Made by a program: the position numbers and the translations under genes. A stretch of DNA of 47,664 bases, taken from contig CACNHX010000009.1 of NCBI GenBank assembly GCA_902620425.1, positions 1 through 47,664 of the forward strand, given 5' to 3'. This document shows, in pieces, positions 15,370-23,803 of the stretch; within the stretch, counting starts at the first letter, position 1; every line of letters begins with the position of its first letter. This DNA comes from an uncultured Alphaproteobacteria bacterium (lineage in GTDB: Bacteria > Pseudomonadota > Alphaproteobacteria > HIMB59 > GCA-002718135). The notes under the pieces were generated by a model, which saw only the letters and a list, made by a program, of their open reading frames with translations, was not told the origin of the DNA and ran no database searches.

Positions 15370-16905
15370 ATGGAAAAACCTAAAAAATCTGTTCTTTTTA
15401 TATGTGCTGATCAATGGCGTTTTGACTGCTTTAGCTTCCTAAATCATCCATATGCTCTAACACCAAACTTAGACAAACTTGCTTCACAAAGTATAATTTT
15501 TAAATCACATTTTGCTGGAATTGTCCCTTGTGGTCCATCAAGAACTACTATGCTGACTGGCTTATATCCATTTATACATCGTTCAGTATATAATGGTGCT
15601 CCTCTTGATAAAAGATTTACAAATATAGCTAAAGAAGTTCGTAAACTAAATTATAATCCAAGACTTTACGGATACACTGATACCTCTTGGGATCCGAGAT
15701 ATTTGGATCCAAAAGATAAAAAAAATTTTACCTATGAATCACCAATGGAAGGGTTTGATGATGGTTGTGTTTTACCAGGAGGAAAACCGGAGCCTTGGGC
15801 AAACCATCTTAATCAAAATGGTTTTGAAATTAATAAAGCAGAAGATTTGTACAAAGGAAGAAAGCCTAAAGATGATCAAGCGTATATTTATGAACCATAT
15901 TATATTCCAACTGAATTTTCAGACACCGCATTTTTAGCAGACAAAGTTGTTAAAGACTTAAAAAAGGTTAAAGATTCATTTTTTATGCATGTGTCTTTTT
16001 TAAAACCACACCCACCCTTTCATGTTGCAGATCCATGGTTTAGTAAGTTTAATCCAGATAGTATTAACTTATCTAAAAAAGATATTTCACTGAAAGAGTT
16101 ATCAAAAAAACATCCACTACTTGAAGAGTTATGTAAAAAATTTTTATTAAAAGAAAATTATTCTGAAATTAATTATGATCTTTTAAAAGATCAAGATATC
16201 AAAAATATTATGAGTGTCTATTTTGCTATGTGCGCAGAAGTTGATTTTAATATTGGTAAAATTTTGAATGCTCTTAAAGAATCAGGGCAAGAAGAAAATA
16301 CAATGATAATTTTTACTAGTGATCACGGAGAGATGTTAAATGAAAATAATTTATGGGGGAAATTAGGTTGGTGGGACTCTTCTTATAGAATTCCATTATT
16401 TATTTATCTGCCTCAAAACAATCCAAAAGAAATTAACCATTTAACAGAATCTGTAGATGTTGCTCCTACAATTTTAGAGTGGCTTGGTGGTGACATCCCC
16501 ATTGATTGGAATGGTCAATCACTGATGCACAATATCAATCAAAAATACGAAAAATCACCTAATAAAGAATATGTTGTTTTTGATTATGATTTTAGAGAAA
16601 GTACTTCATTTGTTAAAGATAAAAAATTAGCACCCGAACAATGTAATCTATCGGTCATTAGAAATAATAAATGGAAATATGTTCATTTTCCTTCATTGCC
16701 ATGTTTATTATTTGATTTAGAAAAAGATCCTGAGGAAATAAATGATCTATCAGACTTAAGAGAATTTCAAGATATAAAACATGAACTAGTATCAAAATTG
16801 TTAAGTCACCGCATGATTCATCAGGAGCGACAATTATCAAACACTAAACTTTCCAGCTCAGGTGTTAATACAAATTCTGGACCGTTTAGTAGAAAAATGG
16901 AATAA
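15370..16905 (+). CDS. Sulfatase-superfamily hydrolase, phosphonate monoester hydrolase/arylsulfatase type
   Basis: A 511-residue alkaline-phosphatase-superfamily enzyme. The formylglycine signature CGPSR has its Cys at residue 54, the metal Asp pair is in FICADQWR, and IIFTSDHGEM supplies the second Asp-His metal pair. The course of the sequence (TMLTGLYPFIHRSVYNGAPLD, KPHPPF, DYDFRE, KWKYVHF) resembles, from memory, the phosphonate monoester hydrolases of Rhizobium and Burkholderia more than polysaccharide or choline sulfatases. Those enzymes hydrolyse phosphonate and phosphate esters and some sulfate or sulfonate esters. There is no signal peptide, so it acts in the cytoplasm on an imported ester. 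A maturase for the formylglycine is not in the window. It is followed by a MetE-like gene 7 bases on. Confidence 0.85.
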   Translation: MEKPKKSVLFICADQWRFDCFSFLNHPYALTPNLDKLASQSIIFKSHFAGIVPCGPSRTTMLTGLYPFIHRSVYNGAPLDKRFTNIAKEVRKLNYNPRLYGYTDTSWDPRYLDPKDKKNFTYESPMEGFDDGCVLPGGKPEPWANHLNQNGFEINKAEDLYKGRKPKDDQAYIYEPYYIPTEFSDTAFLADKVVKDLKKVKDSFFMHVSFLKPHPPFHVADPWFSKFNPDSINLSKKDISLKELSKKHPLLEELCKKFLLKENYSEINYDLLKDQDIKNIMSVYFAMCAEVDFNIGKILNALKESGQEENTMIIFTSDHGEMLNENNLWGKLGWWDSSYRIPLFIYLPQNNPKEINHLTESVDVAPTILEWLGGDIPIDWNGQSLMHNINQKYEKSPNKEYVVFDYDFRESTSFVKDKKLAPEQCNLSVIRNNKWKYVHFPSLPCLLFDLEKDPEEINDLSDLREFQDIKHELVSKLLSHRMIHQERQLSNTKLSSSGVNTNSGPFSRKME

Positions 16906-16912
16906 TAAAGAT

Positions 16913-17962
16913 ATGTTAACGACTGTTATAGGCGCCTATCCAAAACCAAGCTACTTAAAAATAACTGATTGGTTTAATGCTTCTGGTGGTACAGATACAG
17001 AATATCCAACTAAATTTTATGAAGATGAAATAAAAAAAATGGGCAATAATGTTGAAGAGTTATTTAATAAAGCTACTAAAGAAATAATTAGTGATCAGGA
17101 AGAATGCGGTATTGATATCCTAACCGATGGTGAAGTTAGAAGAGAAAATTATATTCACTATCATTGTAAATATTTAGAAGGAATTGACTTTGAGAATCTC
17201 ACAGAAAAAGTTGCTAGGACAGGGAATTATAAATGCTGGTTACCAACAATAACTTCAAAAGTTAAAGCAAAAGAATCTTTTTTGGTTGAAGAGTGGAAAA
17301 AAAATCAGAGTTTAACGAATAAAGATTTAAAAATTACTATACCTGGACCAATGACTATAACAGACACCATAGCAAATACATTTTATGATTCAGATGAACA
17401 TATGGGTGAAGACTTAGCTGATGCTATTAATGTAGAAATTAAAAGATTGATTGATGCAGGATGTAAATACATTCAAGTCGATGAACCGTTGTTTGCTAGA
17501 AAACCAGAAAATGCTCTTAATTTTGGAATTAAAAACCTAGAAAGATGTTTTAAGGATATTAATAATCAAAGTATAGAAAAAATTACTCATATTTGTTGCG
17601 GCTATCCTGATAAATTAGATGCAGTAGATTATCCAAAAGCGCCTTTAGATTCTTACAGTAAAATTAGTAAAGCTTTAGATGAGTCAATTATAGACACAGT
17701 TTCTATTGAAGATGCTCATCGATATAATGATTTAAATTTTTTAAAAGATTTTAAACAAACAAAAGTTATTTTTGGTTTAGTAAAAATAGCAAGCTCTCAA
17801 GTTGAGACTAAAGAAGAAATTGTCTCAAGAATAAATGATGCATTAAAGTTTATTGATACGGAACAACTAATTGTTGCTCCTGATTGCGGCCTTGGTCACT
17901 TACCTCGAGATTTAGCAAAAATAAAATTAAAAATAATGGTGGAAGCCGCTGATAGTTTCTAG
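16913..17962 (+). CDS. MetE-core (cobalamin-independent methionine synthase C-terminal-like) methyltransferase (1)
   Basis: A 349-residue single-domain protein matching the catalytic half of MetE. The zinc ligands are all visible: His-x-Cys in HICCGYP, Glu in SIEDAH and Cys in VAPDCGLGHL. The start at ATG 16913 (MLTTVIGAYPKP) is chosen because that block is the family N-terminus; an upstream in-frame TTG at 16862 would overlap the hydrolase gene. It lacks the N-terminal half of full MetE (about 750 residues). Such short homologues transfer methyl or alkyl groups to or from thiols, and include archaeal methionine synthases and epoxyalkane:coenzyme M transferase. Its partner hydrolase suggests a catabolic rather than biosynthetic job. 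The 3' end overlaps the convergent ald gene by 4 bases. Confidence 0.8.
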   Translation: MLTTVIGAYPKPSYLKITDWFNASGGTDTEYPTKFYEDEIKKMGNNVEELFNKATKEIISDQEECGIDILTDGEVRRENYIHYHCKYLEGIDFENLTEKVARTGNYKCWLPTITSKVKAKESFLVEEWKKNQSLTNKDLKITIPGPMTITDTIANTFYDSDEHMGEDLADAINVEIKRLIDAGCKYIQVDEPLFARKPENALNFGIKNLERCFKDINNQSIEKITHICCGYPDKLDAVDYPKAPLDSYSKISKALDESIIDTVSIEDAHRYNDLNFLKDFKQTKVIFGLVKIASSQVETKEEIVSRINDALKFIDTEQLIVAPDCGLGHLPRDLAKIKLKIMVEAADSF

Positions 17963-19074
17963 TGGATTAAAGTTTCTGGATTAGCATAATCATAATTTAA
18001 ATCATCAGCAATAGCTTTATATGTAACGGCACCTTTAAAAATATTTAAACCATTCATAAAATTTTTATCATTTTTTAAAGCATCATTAAAACCGTTAGAA
18101 GCTAAGTTTTGAATAAATGGTAAAGTAACTGCATTTAAAGCAAGTGTAGAAGTTCTAGGAACTCCCCCTGGCATATTTGCAACACAGTAATGAACAACGT
18201 CATCAACAACATATGTAGGGTTTGCATGAGTTGTTGGTTTACTAGTTTCAACACAACCACCTTGATCAATTGCAACATCAACAATTACAGATCCACTTTT
18301 CATCTCTTTTATCATGTCCTTAGTTATAATCTTTGGAGCATTAGAGCCAGGAACAAGCACACCACCAATTAGTAAATCACATTCAGAAATATAATCTTTT
18401 AGATTTATTTTATCACTGTGTAGTGGTTCTATTTTATCACCAAATTTTTCTTGTAATTCTTCTAATCTTTTTTCTGATTTATCAACGATGAAAACTTTTG
18501 CTTGCATACCGGTAGCAATTATTGCTGCATTTTCACCTACAACACCTCCACCTAAAATTAAGACATTTCCAGGTTGAACCCCAGGCGCACCCCCTAAGAG
18601 TAAACCACTTCCACCCTTATGTTTTTCAAGTGAATACGCACCAGCTTGAATCGACATTCTACCGGCTACAGCACTCATAGGTGCAAGAAGTGGTAATTTA
18701 TTATTATGATCACTTACTGTTTCATAAGCTATACAAATTGAATTTGAATCAATTAAACCCTTTGTCAATTCTGGAGCTGCTGAAAGATGTAAGTAAGTAA
18801 ACAAAATTTGGTTTTCTCTTATCATTGATACTTCATTCATTAGAGGTTCTTTTACTTTTACAATCATTTCAGAGTCATTGAAAATATCTTCAGCTGAATT
18901 TACAATTTTTGCACCTGATAATTCATAATCACTATTGGAAAATCCAGCACCAATACCGGCATCTTTTTGAATTAGTATTGTATGTTTATTCTTTACTAAT
19001 TCTTTAACACTTTGCGGAGTAAGCCCAACCCTAGACTCCTGAGCTTTAATCTCAGAGGGAACACCTATTTTCAT
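17959..19074 (-). CDS. ald: Alanine dehydrogenase
   Basis: A 371-residue NAD-dependent L-alanine dehydrogenase of normal length. It shows the family N-terminus (MKIGVPSEIKAQESRVGLTP), the substrate-site Lys in VKVKEPL, the active-site His in FTYLHLSA, and the NAD fold ILGGGVVGENAA with the following VDKS. It converts alanine plus NAD to pyruvate, ammonium and NADH. The start overlaps the end of the aminotransferase gene by one base (TAATG), so the two are translationally coupled. In taurine-degrading bacteria this pairing regenerates pyruvate for taurine:pyruvate aminotransferase, and that is the likely role here. Confidence 0.95.
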   Translation of the reverse strand: MKIGVPSEIKAQESRVGLTPQSVKELVKNKHTILIQKDAGIGAGFSNSDYELSGAKIVNSAEDIFNDSEMIVKVKEPLMNEVSMIRENQILFTYLHLSAAPELTKGLIDSNSICIAYETVSDHNNKLPLLAPMSAVAGRMSIQAGAYSLEKHKGGSGLLLGGAPGVQPGNVLILGGGVVGENAAIIATGMQAKVFIVDKSEKRLEELQEKFGDKIEPLHSDKINLKDYISECDLLIGGVLVPGSNAPKIITKDMIKEMKSGSVIVDVAIDQGGCVETSKPTTHANPTYVVDDVVHYCVANMPGGVPRTSTLALNAVTLPFIQNLASNGFNDALKNDKNFMNGLNIFKGAVTYKAIADDLNYDYANPETLIH

Positions 19075-20414
19075 TATCTGTCATGCATATAGTTTGAGAT
19101 ACCTGTTCTTAATTTTTCAATTATCTCATCAATATGTTTTTTTTCACAAGTAAATGGAGGTGCAACAATTAAACAATCACCTGTTGCTTTCAAGCTTAAA
19201 CCTGCTTCAAATAATTTTTTAAAACAAGCATATCCAGCTTTGCCTAAACGCTCATCCATTTTAATATCAATTCCTCCCATCATTCCATATCCTCTTATAT
19301 CAGTAATGATATCTAAGTCTTTCAAAGTAAATAAACCATCTAAGAAATATGGAGACATATCTTTTGCTCTATTAAATAAATCTTCTTTCTCGATTATATC
19401 TTGCATTGCTAAACCTGCTGCCATTGAAACAGGTATAGCAGAATAAGTATAACCATGAAAAAATTCTATAGCTCCTGTAGGTGAAGCATCAACAATAGTG
19501 TCATAGATATGATCACGTGAAGCTACTGCGCCTAAAGGTACAACACCATTAGTAATTGCTTTAGCCATTGTCATGATATCTGGACATACATCAAAAGCTT
19601 GGGCTGCAAATGGAGCGCCCATTCTTCCCCAACCAGTAATAACTTCATCAAAAATTAAAAGAATTCCGTGTTTATCACAAATTTCTCTTAGTCTTTTTAA
19701 ATATCCTTTTGGCGGAACTAAAGTTCCTGTTGATCCTGCTACTGGCTCAACAATACATGCAGCAATATTTTCAGCACCTATGTTACCGGCAATTCTTTCA
19801 AGATCATCTGCTAAATCAGCACCTGTTTCAGGTTCGCCCTTTACAAATAAATTTTCAGGTAAATGAGTATGTCTTAGATGATGTACATTTGGCATAAGAA
19901 TATTTGAGAAAGTCTTTCTATTAGCAATCATTCCGCCAACAGAAATTCCTCCGATATTCATTCCATGATAACCTCTTTCTCTTCCTACTATGTGAGATCT
20001 ATGACCTTCTCCTTTTGCTTTAAAATATGCTATAGCTGTTTTAATTGCTGTTTCTACAGCTGATGAACCACAAATAGTAAAAAATATTTTATTTAAATCT
20101 TCTGGCGTATGTTTTGAAACTTTTCTAGCTAAATCAAATGAACCGCCAAAACCTTGTTGAAATGGTTGAACATAATCTAATTGCTCTAATTGTTTAGATA
20201 CTGCTTCTCTTATTTCTGGTCTTGAATGACCCGCTGGACTACAAAATAACCCTGAGCTAGCATCAATTAATTTATTTCCATAATGATCAGTATAATAAAC
20301 ACCTTCTGCCTTAACCATTAATCTTGGACTATTTTTATAGTCTCTATTAGATGTAAATGGCATCCAATGTTCTTCTAATGAATTAGGTATTTCAGTTCTT
20401 TTTTCTAAGTCCAT
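19074..20414 (-). CDS. Class III omega-amino acid:pyruvate aminotransferase, probable taurine:pyruvate aminotransferase
   Basis: A 446-residue fold-type I PLP aminotransferase. The PLP Lys is K285 in MTMAKAITNG, preceded by FDEVITGWGR with the Asp that binds the pyridine nitrogen. The N-terminal EEHWMPFTSNRDYKNSPRL and ASSGLFCSPAGH resemble beta-alanine/omega-amino acid:pyruvate transaminases, the group that also contains taurine:pyruvate aminotransferase (Tpa). The tightly coupled alanine dehydrogenase, the divergent Pta gene and the Xsc gene elsewhere in the window match the known Tpa-Ald-Xsc-Pta taurine pathway. Substrates such as beta-alanine or putrescine remain possible from sequence alone. 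Family call sure, taurine as substrate likely. Confidence 0.82.
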   Translation of the reverse strand: MDLEKRTEIPNSLEEHWMPFTSNRDYKNSPRLMVKAEGVYYTDHYGNKLIDASSGLFCSPAGHSRPEIREAVSKQLEQLDYVQPFQQGFGGSFDLARKVSKHTPEDLNKIFFTICGSSAVETAIKTAIAYFKAKGEGHRSHIVGRERGYHGMNIGGISVGGMIANRKTFSNILMPNVHHLRHTHLPENLFVKGEPETGADLADDLERIAGNIGAENIAACIVEPVAGSTGTLVPPKGYLKRLREICDKHGILLIFDEVITGWGRMGAPFAAQAFDVCPDIMTMAKAITNGVVPLGAVASRDHIYDTIVDASPTGAIEFFHGYTYSAIPVSMAAGLAMQDIIEKEDLFNRAKDMSPYFLDGLFTLKDLDIITDIRGYGMMGGIDIKMDERLGKAGYACFKKLFEAGLSLKATGDCLIVAPPFTCEKKHIDEIIEKLRTGISNYMHDR

Positions 20415-20532
20415 TTTTTTCCTTATTAAAGATTGAGTATATGAAATTATCGATAAATCAAAGAATATTTCTTACACAACAAAGAAATATCATAGGAAAA
20501 ATTGTAGCAGTGGTATAGAGAGAATACCAAAT
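20415..20532. promoter_or_regulatory. Divergent promoter region between aminotransferase and pta, with inverted repeats
   Basis: The 118-base spacer contains an inverted repeat with 9-bp arms, ATATTTCTT at 20465-20473 and AAGAAATAT at 20482-20490, separated by 8 bases. The geometry suits a dimeric regulator controlling both directions. A smaller hairpin, TGGTAT (20511-20516) with ATACCA (20524-20529), puts the only purine-rich Shine-Dalgarno candidate (AGAGAGA) in its loop just before the pta ATG. No regulator gene lies next to it, so the controlling protein is unknown. Confidence 0.5.
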
Positions 20533-21432
20533 ATGAGCACATTATCAGCAGATCTTAAAAGTAAAGCTTTAGAGACTCCTAACATACCAGCAGCTGTTGT
20601 GTGCCCCAATCAAGAAAGCATATTATCAGCTGTAATTGAAGGTAAGAATATGAACCTCATCGATCCAACTTTAATTGGAAATAAAAGTTTAATTGCAGAA
20701 ACAGCGAAAAAATTAAGTTTGGATATTTCTAATTTTAATATTGTAGAGGCTAAAGATGAAGAGGATAGTGCTTCAATTGCTTGTCAAATGTCTAATGAAA
20801 ATAAAAGTAAAATTATAATTAAAGGGAATCTTCATACTGATATTTTAATGCGCTCTTATTTAAAAAAAGAATTTAATTTACTTGATGGTAGAAGATTAAG
20901 TCATATTTGGCATATGACTACGCCACAGCTTAAAAAACCCCTTTTTATTACTGATGGCGCCTTAAATGTTTTACCAAGAGTTGATATAAAATTACAAATT
21001 CTTAAAAATGCTGTTCAATTTTGTAATAAATTAAATATTACTAAGCCAAAAGTTGCAATTTTATCAGGTACAGAAGATCCAATTGACAGTATGCCAAGTT
21101 CAGTAGATGCCAAAAAAGTTATGGAACTTGCGTTAGAAGAAAAAATTAATGCTTTTGTTCATGGACCGCTTGCTTTTGATAATGCTGTTTCTAAGGAAGC
21201 AGCTAAAATAAAAGGAATAAATAATGATGTTGCTGGTGATGCTGATGTATTATTAGTACCTAATTTAGAAACTGGAAATTCTTTGTCCAAAATAATGGTT
21301 TATTTTATGAATGCTTGTGCGGCAGGAATAGTAATTGGTGGTAAAGTACCAGTTGTAGTTCCTAGCAGAGCAGATAGTAAAAATTCTAAACTTGCGTCAA
21401 TTATGGCAGCTGTAGTTGCTGCAAATAACTAA
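20533..21432 (+). CDS. pta: Phosphate acetyltransferase (Pta/Ptb family)
   Basis: A 299-residue, single-domain phosphotransacylase, the length of phosphate butyryltransferases and short bacterial Pta forms. Landmarks include TDGALNVLPRVD, FVHGPLAFDNAVS, the GDADVLLVPNLETGN block and the C-terminal VPVVVPSRADS. It swaps phosphate and CoA on an acyl group. Here it most likely converts the acetyl phosphate released by Xsc into acetyl-CoA, because it is divergent from the taurine-type aminotransferase and alanine dehydrogenase genes; no acetate kinase gene is nearby. Butyryl phosphate is the other possible substrate class. It is probably cotranscribed with the DMT permease 23 bases downstream. 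Confidence 0.85.
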   Translation: MSTLSADLKSKALETPNIPAAVVCPNQESILSAVIEGKNMNLIDPTLIGNKSLIAETAKKLSLDISNFNIVEAKDEEDSASIACQMSNENKSKIIIKGNLHTDILMRSYLKKEFNLLDGRRLSHIWHMTTPQLKKPLFITDGALNVLPRVDIKLQILKNAVQFCNKLNITKPKVAILSGTEDPIDSMPSSVDAKKVMELALEEKINAFVHGPLAFDNAVSKEAAKIKGINNDVAGDADVLLVPNLETGNSLSKIMVYFMNACAAGIVIGGKVPVVVPSRADSKNSKLASIMAAVVAANN

Positions 21433-21455
21433 TTAGAAAATAAATTTTAGCTCGA

Positions 21456-22313
21456 ATGCTTTTAAGACATTACTTTCTAATTTTAATAATCACTTTTTTA
21501 TTTGGAAGTGCCTACCCTGTTCAGAAAGTTATTTTTAATGAAAATGTACCCCCATTATTAATGGGAAGTTTAAGAATGTTAGTGGTTTTTATATGTCTTT
21601 TGCCTTTTTGGAGATTTAGAATTCCTGAAAAAAAATACTGGCTACCACTGCTCTTTTTTTCAATCTCTATGGGTTTTTTGGCAAATGTTTTTATGACATT
21701 ATCTTTAAATGAAGCAAACATAGTTTCTCCAATAATAATTGGTTCTCAACTGGCTGTACCATTTGCAATATTATTAAGCTCATTTTTTTTAAAAGAGAAA
21801 GTAAGTATTAAAAAATGGGTACTAATATTTATTTCTTTTTTTGGCATTATTTTGTTAGGCTTTGATCCATTAATAAGAAATGAAATTTTTGCATTATTCT
21901 TAATAACGTTAATGGCATTCTTTTATGCTAGTGCACAAGTATTTTCCAGGTACCTTAAAGATTTAGAAGTTACTCTCACAAATGCGGTAATGGGACTAGT
22001 TGGATTTGTATTACTAATTATTTCATCATCAATTTTTGAAGGACAAACAATAAACGAAATAAAAAATATTAGTTTTCAGTCATGGTTATTAATATTGCAT
22101 TCAGGTATCTTTGTTTCAATAGCTGCACACATGTCGATGTTCTATTTATATAGAATGTATCCTGTTAATAGAGTATTTCCATTTTACGCTTTATTTCCTG
22201 TATTTGGTGTGTTGTTAACATTTATAATTTTTTATGAAATACCAACTTTAATTACTTTTATTGGAGGTGTAATAGTAATCGTTGCGACTTATTTTATTAA
22301 TAAAGAAAATTAA
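21456..22313 (+). CDS. DMT-superfamily permease (EamA family) (2)
   Basis: A 285-residue membrane protein with about ten hydrophobic helices in two EamA repeats; FGSAYPVQKVIFNENVPPLLMGSLRM opens the first, and a YASAQVFSRYLKDLEV segment begins the second. It is not closely similar to the permease at 5948-6847. The start is 23 bases after the pta stop on the same strand, so it may belong to the taurine/acetyl-phosphate unit and could export a product such as sulfite or a C2 compound. That role is a guess from position only. It ends 7 bases before the convergent SDR gene. Confidence 0.83.
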   Translation: MLLRHYFLILIITFLFGSAYPVQKVIFNENVPPLLMGSLRMLVVFICLLPFWRFRIPEKKYWLPLLFFSISMGFLANVFMTLSLNEANIVSPIIIGSQLAVPFAILLSSFFLKEKVSIKKWVLIFISFFGIILLGFDPLIRNEIFALFLITLMAFFYASAQVFSRYLKDLEVTLTNAVMGLVGFVLLIISSSIFEGQTINEIKNISFQSWLLILHSGIFVSIAAHMSMFYLYRMYPVNRVFPFYALFPVFGVLLTFIIFYEIPTLITFIGGVIVIVATYFINKEN

Positions 22314-22320
22314 TTTTTAA

Positions 22321-23088
22321 TTATTTAGCTGTCCATCCTCCATCAATTACTAGTGAAGAGCCGGTCATCATTGATGCAGCATCTGAAGCAAGATAAACTA
22401 CAGCACTAGCGATATCACTTTCTGTTGCTACTTTCCCCAAAGGTATGTTTTTAATAACAGATTTTTTAAAACTTTTATCTTTAAAAAATTTTTTGACCAT
22501 TGGTGTTTCCACAAATGTAGGACAAACAGAGTTAACTCTAATGTTATATTTAGCCAAATCAATAGCCATTCCTCTAGTGAGACCTTCAACACCAAATTTA
22601 GTCATATTATATACGCTTCTAAGAGGAGCTCCTACTTTACCTAACTGAGAAGAGATATTTATTATTGATCCACCGATTTTTTTTCTATTTTTTGATTTAA
22701 GCATAACTTTTGTAGCTAATTGAGCAATATCGAATGATGCTTTAATATTAAGATCAACAACTTCACTCATGTCTTTTCTTTTAATTTTGGTAAAATATTC
22801 AGGTCTGTTTGTGCCAGCATTATTTACTAAAATGTCTAATTTATTGATTTCAGAAAATATTTTTTTTATTTCTTTTAAATTAGTTACATCGCACACATAA
22901 TAACTACATTTCTTTTTGAGTTTTTGAATTTTGTTTTTAACAATCAAAAGATCTTTTTCTGTACGACTAAGAATAATTACATTTGCACCTGCTTCTGCTA
23001 ATGCTATAGCACATGCTTTACCGATGCCTTTGCCTGATCCTGTAACAAGAGCAGTCTTATTTTTTACATTAAAATTTTTTAGAAACAT
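22321..23088 (-). CDS. Short-chain dehydrogenase/reductase (classical SDR)
   Basis: A 255-residue classical SDR. The cofactor loop is TGSGKGIG near residue 17, NNAG lies near residue 89, the catalytic Ser is in INISSQLG and the Tyr-Lys pair is in YNMTKFG; all key residues are intact. The C-terminal ASMMTGSSLVIDGGW is typical of the 3-oxoacyl reductase/gluconate 5-dehydrogenase/glucose dehydrogenase group. It is the last gene of a co-directional run that starts with a sugar ABC importer, so oxidation of a sugar or sugar alcohol is the most reasonable role. The exact substrate is not readable. Confidence 0.9.
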   Translation of the reverse strand: MFLKNFNVKNKTALVTGSGKGIGKACAIALAEAGANVIILSRTEKDLLIVKNKIQKLKKKCSYYVCDVTNLKEIKKIFSEINKLDILVNNAGTNRPEYFTKIKRKDMSEVVDLNIKASFDIAQLATKVMLKSKNRKKIGGSIINISSQLGKVGAPLRSVYNMTKFGVEGLTRGMAIDLAKYNIRVNSVCPTFVETPMVKKFFKDKSFKKSVIKNIPLGKVATESDIASAVVYLASDAASMMTGSSLVIDGGWTAK

Positions 23089-23101
23089 TTGATCTGATTA
23101 T

Positions 23102-23761
23102 TTACAATGAAAAGATAGATTGATCTAATAAATTCATTTTTTTGATGCACATCTGAAAATTATCTTCTAGGTGATAATCTCCTGGAAACCCTATACACTT
23201 AATTCCAGCGTTTACGGCAGAGTTACTACTTTCTTCAGTATCTTCTATTGCAAGACAATCTTCTGGGTGTAAATTTAGTTTATCTAAAGTTACTTTGTAT
23301 ATTTCTGGATGGGGTTTTTCATTTTTAACAAACGATTTATTGCCAATAAAGTCAAAATCTTCTTTAGCAATTTGACTAGAAAGACTTTCAAATACTGCAT
23401 CGACATTATTTAAAGTTGTAGAAGTTGAGAAAGCAAGTTTAATATTGTTATCTTTTGTATACTTAATTATCTCATCAACACTTTTTCTTAATTTTTGTTT
23501 ATTCTTAATAATGAATGAACTAAAAATTTCTGTTTTTCTATTTCTAATTTGTGAAGCATTTACATTAACATTATTTTTTTCAGCAAAATCTTCTACTCTT
23601 TTTGTCCCACCAGATTTTTTTAACAAAATTTTATAATCTTGCTCATCCCAATACCAATCTAGACCAGCTTCTTTAAAAGCTTCATTAAATGAATTACGTT
23701 GAATATTAGAAGATTCAATAAGTGTTCCAATAGATCCAAATAAAAGTGCTTTATAATCCAT
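23102..23761 (-). CDS. HAD-superfamily protein (CbbY/beta-phosphoglucomutase-like) with missing catalytic aspartates
   Basis: A 219-residue HAD protein with a CbbY-like helical cap (NSFNEAFKEAGLDWYWDEQDY). Motif I, normally D-x-D-G-T, reads LLFGSIGTLIES: the nucleophile Asp is Gly and the acid/base Asp is Ile. The other motifs remain, with Ser/Thr in AFSTSTTL, Lys in NEKPHPE and the acidic pair in AIEDTEES. The phosphotransfer chemistry should therefore be lost or altered while phosphate and Mg sites survive. From memory, alphaproteobacterial relatives share the FGSIGTL form, so this looks like an established variant rather than local decay. It sits between the NTF2-like and SDR genes in the sugar-importer run. 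Function unknown. Confidence 0.8.
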   Translation of the reverse strand: MDYKALLFGSIGTLIESSNIQRNSFNEAFKEAGLDWYWDEQDYKILLKKSGGTKRVEDFAEKNNVNVNASQIRNRKTEIFSSFIIKNKQKLRKSVDEIIKYTKDNNIKLAFSTSTTLNNVDAVFESLSSQIAKEDFDFIGNKSFVKNEKPHPEIYKVTLDKLNLHPEDCLAIEDTEESSNSAVNAGIKCIGFPGDYHLEDNFQMCIKKMNLLDQSIFSL

Positions 23762-23803
23762 TTTATCCTTTCAATTTTATGGAACAAGAAATCATATAAC
23801 TTA

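Noticed and set aside
16862-16912. Longer N-terminus for the first MetE-core protein
   Set aside because: It would begin at TTG inside the hydrolase gene and add 17 residues before the conserved family start.
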